Assembly: GCA_017554235.1 (NCBI GenBank)
Contig: JAFZIV010000005.1
Coordinates: 1-46,074, forward strand
Length of the DNA: 46,074 nucleotides
DNA from: Selenomonadaceae bacterium
Lineage (GTDB): Bacteria > Bacillota > Negativicutes > Selenomonadales > Selenomonadaceae
Reading direction: 5' to 3'
The notes beneath the pieces are model-generated. The model had not been told where the DNA came from. It worked only from the letters and a program-made list of their open reading frames with translations, and did not search any database. The translations under genes were made by a program, and so were the position numbers. Shown piece after piece: positions 44,257 to 46,074 of this stretch (positions are counted from its first letter, which is position 1; every line of letters starts with the position of its first letter).

Positions 44257-45576
44257 TTAGCCCGCTGTCTTCTCAAGCGAAATTTTATCGTCGCTATCAA
44301 GCGGAATAATTTTAGGAGTTGCGCCTTCAGTTACGCACTCTTCCGTTACAATAACTTTTCGCGGTTCGCCGGACTTAGGAATTTCATACATAACATCAAG
44401 CATTACGTCTTCAATAATGCCTTTGAGTGAACGCGCTCCTGTCTTACGTTCAATCGCCTTTTTAGCAACGGCAAGTAAAGCATTTTCTTCAAACTCCAAT
44501 TTTACATTGTCCATTGCCAAAAGTTTTTCATACTGCTTAACGGGAGCATTGCGCGGCTCTGTCAAAATTCTATACAAGGAATGCTCGTCTAATTTTTCAA
44601 GCGTACAGATAACGGGAAGGCGTCCGATAATTTCAGGAATTATTCCGTACTTCATTAAATCTTCGGGGCGTACTTGATGAATCAGCTCGTTAAATTTTTC
44701 GTCTGCATCTTCTTTAGCGGGAACGTCGACGCCAAAACCTAAGCTTGCCTCGCCTTTACGAATACGCTTTGCAACAAGCTTGTCAATACCTACAAACGCG
44801 CCGCCGACTATGAATAAAATATTTTTCGTGTCAACTTTAATAGTAGGGGCTTCAGGGTGTTTACGTTGTCCCCGCGCAGTAAATTCTACGACGCTGCCTT
44901 CCAACATTTTCAAAAGTCCCTGCTGAACACCTTCATGACCGGGATCTGCAGTAATAGAATTATTTTCGCCGGACTTACGCGCAATTTTATCGAACTCGTC
45001 AAGATAAATTATGCCGTGTTCAGTCTTTTCAATATCCTGTCCTGCGGCGTAGTAAAGATTTCTTACGGCAACTTCAACGTCCGCACCTACAAAGCCAGCT
45101 TCCGTCAAACTCGACGCATCTGTTACGGCAAAAGGTATATCAAGAAGTTTCGACAAGTGACTAAGCAGAGCAGTTTTACCGCAACCCGTCGGTCCCAAAA
45201 TTATTACGTTGGACTTGTCAATTTCATCATTACCGCCGTTATTTTCCAAATCGTGTTTCATGCGCTTGTAGTGATTGTATGCCGCCACTGACAGAATTTT
45301 TTTGGCGCGTTCCTGCTCAATTATAAATTCGTCAAGATATTCCTTAATGACGTGCGGTTTATTTTTTTCAAGAAGTTCGCCAAGATTACCCGCGAAAGAA
45401 TTTTTTGCGACTTTACGATTTTTTCTTTCGTCCTCTTCAATATAATTATTCAATTCCTTAATGCAATTTTTGCAGACGGCAAAACCTGTATTCGGATCAA
45501 AAATCGGCATATCAATTTGATTTTGAACCTTTACGCGACGTCCGCATAAACTGCAACGGAATGTACCCATTGACAT
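44257..45576 (-). CDS. clpX: ATP-dependent Clp protease ATP-binding subunit ClpX
   Basis: 439 residues from ATG 45576 behind AAGGAG; an in-frame extension to 45657 lacks a site. The N-terminal zinc-binding domain has CxxC pairs at 8/11 and 35/38. The AAA+ core has Walker A GPTGCGKT (128-135), Walker B YLDEFDKI, pore loop GFVG (usual GYVG), RKH motif QRKHPE, a ClpP-docking LGF tripeptide (SLGFGVD), PEIIGRLPV and sensor-2 TGARSLKG. ClpX unfolds substrates for ClpP; no clpP is adjacent. It could be a second ClpX paralogue, given several slightly unusual motif residues. Confidence 0.92.
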   Translation of the reverse strand: MSMGTFRCSLCGRRVKVQNQIDMPIFDPNTGFAVCKNCIKELNNYIEEDERKNRKVAKNSFAGNLGELLEKNKPHVIKEYLDEFIIEQERAKKILSVAAYNHYKRMKHDLENNGGNDEIDKSNVIILGPTGCGKTALLSHLSKLLDIPFAVTDASSLTEAGFVGADVEVAVRNLYYAAGQDIEKTEHGIIYLDEFDKIARKSGENNSITADPGHEGVQQGLLKMLEGSVVEFTARGQRKHPEAPTIKVDTKNILFIVGGAFVGIDKLVAKRIRKGEASLGFGVDVPAKEDADEKFNELIHQVRPEDLMKYGIIPEIIGRLPVICTLEKLDEHSLYRILTEPRNAPVKQYEKLLAMDNVKLEFEENALLAVAKKAIERKTGARSLKGIIEDVMLDVMYEIPKSGEPRKVIVTEECVTEGATPKIIPLDSDDKISLEKTAG

Positions 45577-45668
45577 AAAAAATTTTCTCCTTAAGTTAAA
45601 TTTTAAAATTTCGCATTGATATTTCTGCGCGGCTATGGTAAAATCCTTTTTTGTCAAACATTTAAGAT

Positions 45669-45744
45669 GTCAATAACTCACCGCCTATAGAGGCGGGAGC
45701 AGGGACAGGACTTGTGAGTACCTGTCGACGGCGATTCATCGCCG
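45669..45744 (+). mobile_element. Deletion remnant of a HEARO-like element (5' and 3' ends joined)
   Basis: GTCAATAAC and CCGCCTATAGAGGCGGGAGC match the 5' end of the RNA at 26435. They are joined directly to GGGACAGGACTTGTGAGTAC and CGACGGCGATTCATC, which match its 3' end (26661-26697). The ~200 bp in between are missing, so this looks like an internally deleted copy. Confidence 0.5.
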
Positions 45745-45758
45745 ATTATGGTTAAAAC

Positions 45759-46074
45759 ATCATAGCTAGCCAAACTAGGGTAAAACCAAAATTTGAAATC
45801 GTTGGTTTTCTATGATTAGCCTTTGTTTAGGGAAGAGGGAAAAGGGACGAGGGAAGATTTTTATTCCCTGTTCCCTAATCCCTATTCCCTCACACCTACG
45901 TTACTTGCGAATATATAGGTACCTACGGACGTTAATCCTAATCTGTAGCTCTACGGCTTATGGTTAAACAGTTCTGAGCTAGAGGAACGGTGCTGTAAGC
46001 ATACAAACCGCAAGATAACATTGGCGAAGGATTACTACCCTAGCGGGCGGGGGTCTTAAAGACATTTATGCCCG
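45759..46074 (+). ncRNA. Second HEARO-like structured RNA (truncated at the right edge)
   Basis: Same order of blocks as 26435-26729. ATCATAG (45759-45765) pairs with CTATGAT (45810-45816), enclosing CTAG/CTAG and AAAACCAA/TTGGTTTT as a three-way junction. TAGCC, a much enlarged hairpin (45829-45890), CACACCTA, CTAATCTGTAGCTCT, GTTC/GAAC and the core ACATTGGCGAAGG (46018-46030) follow, then CCC/GGG and GTC/GAC stems. An IscB-type gene would be expected just beyond the edge, but none is visible here. Confidence 0.55.
45829..45890 (+). repeat. Enlarged G-rich/C-rich hairpin inside the second HEARO-like RNA
   Basis: Four AGGGAA-like words (45829-45855) face four TTCCCT-like words (45864-45890), giving two 27-nt arms with few mismatches and an 8-nt loop. 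It replaces the short TAGTC-GAAA-GACTA hairpin of the first copy. Confidence 0.7.

Noticed and set aside
45577-45668. Promoter for clpX (TTGACA at 45652-45657 on the minus strand)
   Set aside because: No convincing -10 box at the right spacing; nothing else is seen in this gap.

Overview
The window looks like chromosome of a flagellated, diderm (outer-membrane) Firmicute of the Negativicutes, probably close to Selenomonadaceae. This is inferred from the gene mix: RNase Y, YmdB and SpoVS as in Firmicutes, flagellar genes, a lipoprotein and RTX-type repeat proteins. The DNA is AT-rich, with many A/T tracts between genes. At least seven genes appear to start with TTG.

Left part (1-10 kb, minus strand): the first 2491 codons of a giant RTX-like repeat protein run off the left edge. 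They include at least four 444-bp tandem modules. Next come a terminator, tRNA-Arg(CCT) and an EF-G-like GTPase. At 10.1-16.2 kb (plus strand) lies an unusual four-gene cluster: a coiled-coil protein, a lidless DnaK-like protein, a coiled-coil protein with six 42-residue repeats, and a second, degenerate Hsp70-like protein whose start overlaps the previous stop. This is the best candidate here for an undescribed system. The flagellar genes flgB, flgC, fliE, fliF and fliG follow (16.3-20.7 kb).

Middle (20.8-35.3 kb): the minus strand carries an RTX-tailed metalloprotease resembling flagellinolysin, then mutS and an unrecognised gene. The plus strand then carries a structured RNA resembling HEARO/IscB omega RNA with no nuclease gene beside it, then rny, an unknown gene, an iron-type alcohol dehydrogenase, a cytidylyltransferase-oxidoreductase fusion, a LicD-family transferase, ymdB, a structured leader plus spoVS, and a PHP phosphoesterase. 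The usual rny-ymdB-spoVS neighbourhood is thus split by a surface-polymer cassette.

Right part (35.3-46.1 kb): flgD and fliK (minus; fliK with fourteen 15-residue repeats), a MATE transporter, exodeoxyribonuclease III, a glucosaminidase-TPR lipoprotein, an RpiB-family protein with Asp at the usual Cys position, a glycosyltransferase flanked by identical 33-bp terminator repeats, and clpX. The window ends in a second HEARO-like RNA beside a deletion remnant of another copy.

Several intergenic or dispersed signals recur: a ~100-bp three-hairpin repeat present twice with compensatory changes, and the octamer CTGCGCGG found 20 times by hand on both strands. All calls are from reading sequence by eye; no database search was possible.
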